From: Clostridium sp. OF03-18AA
GTDB lineage: Bacteria > Bacillota > Clostridia > Lachnospirales > Lachnospiraceae
Assembly: GCF_003478035.1 (NCBI RefSeq)
Contig: NZ_QUEP01000018.1
Location: forward strand, 1-57,276
Length of the DNA: 57,276 nt
Direction: 5' to 3'
Every line of letters begins with the position of its first letter. Positions within the stretch are counted from its first letter, which is position 1. The translations under genes were made by a program, and so were the position numbers. The notes beneath the pieces are model-generated. The model was not told the origin of the DNA and made no database searches. It was given only the letters and a program-made list of their open reading frames with translations. Below, in pieces: positions 57,156 through 57,276 of this stretch.

Positions 57156-57276
57156 CCACCACTTAGCTCACGCTTGAAGTGGGGGCTTCTCGTTCGATTG
57201 CCCCGTTGGGCAAAGCATTCTCGAGCGATCCCCGTGTGTCCCACGGTTCTTTTGGACTGATATCTTTTTATGATGC
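57150..57276 (-). mobile_element. IS200/IS605-type element, end fragment
   Basis: On the minus strand the sequence runs to an imperfect hairpin CCCCCACTT...AAGTGGTGGG (57185-57155) with a bulged base, the typical right-end structure of IS200/IS605 elements, directly abutting the broken hsdR frame. The rest to the window edge would be the tail of tnpB; the reading frame there is ambiguous. Most of the element is outside the window. Confidence 0.65.

Overview
The window looks like chromosomal DNA of an anaerobic gut Firmicute, most likely a member of the Lachnospiraceae. Base composition is near 50% GC, ribosome binding sites are strong (AGGAGG type), and many promoters are consensus TTGACA-N17-TATAAT. 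The gene content fits: oxygen-independent ribonucleotide reductase (nrdD/nrdG), a B12 methionine synthase with a separate activation subunit, DUF3877 and DUF4491 proteins, and an aldo/keto reductase with a ferredoxin tail. No rRNA, tRNA, CRISPR array or prophage was seen. Both edges are mobile DNA: the 3' part of an IS1182-type transposase on the left, and an IS200/IS605-type end that has truncated an hsdR gene on the right.

Layout. 1-1.2 kb: IS1182 remnant. 1.2-11 kb: a sugar region with a DUF5107/TPR protein, a divergent AraC regulator, an arabinose/galactose-class ABC importer (ATPase, permease, binding lipoprotein) and a divergent aldose 1-epimerase. 11-19 kb, all minus strand: small membrane protein, nrdG, nrdD, scpB, scpA, metallophosphoesterase, a 67-residue protein and a D,D-carboxypeptidase; scpB and nrdD overlap by 4 nt. 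19-29 kb, minus strand: a SNF2-type ATPase, argS, metH, the metH activation-domain gene and a LysR regulator. 29-34 kb: complete livKHMGF branched-chain amino-acid importer. 34-37 kb: a cytidylate-kinase-like protein, then DAHP synthase behind a Phe/Tyr-rich leader peptide and attenuator. 37-49 kb: cupin, MATE exporter, MerR regulator, TrmH-like methyltransferase, a surface lipoprotein, DUF4491, lactate dehydrogenase, DUF3877, aldo/keto reductase, TetR regulator, AEC transporter, GNAT acetyltransferase and a YitT/YczE-like membrane protein. 49-55 kb: heterodimeric ABC exporter with its MarR regulator, and a DUF2798 membrane protein. 55-57 kb: a candidate small RNA, then the broken hsdR.

Regulation that can be read from the DNA. 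(1) The MATE exporter and the aldo/keto reductase each have a TTGACA-N17 promoter followed by the same 21-bp imperfect palindrome (20/21 identical), which suggests a TetR regulon. (2) The DAHP synthase leader has a stall peptide, a terminator and a 10-bp alternative pairing. (3) Two copies of a 19-20 nt motif lie 116 bp apart between the LysR gene and the metH operon. (4) A MarR promoter carries repeated TTAGCAA boxes. (5) An operator-bound consensus promoter at 55.5 kb drives only a roughly 115-nt transcript ending in a strong terminator.

Dispersed non-coding DNA is unusually rich. At least four families of palindromic repeats recur between genes, three of them side by side at 18.9-19.0 kb. 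A six-unit array with a strict 32-33 bp period lies at 48.8-49.0 kb. These repeats, the candidate small RNA and the shared operators are the parts of the window most likely to be undescribed.
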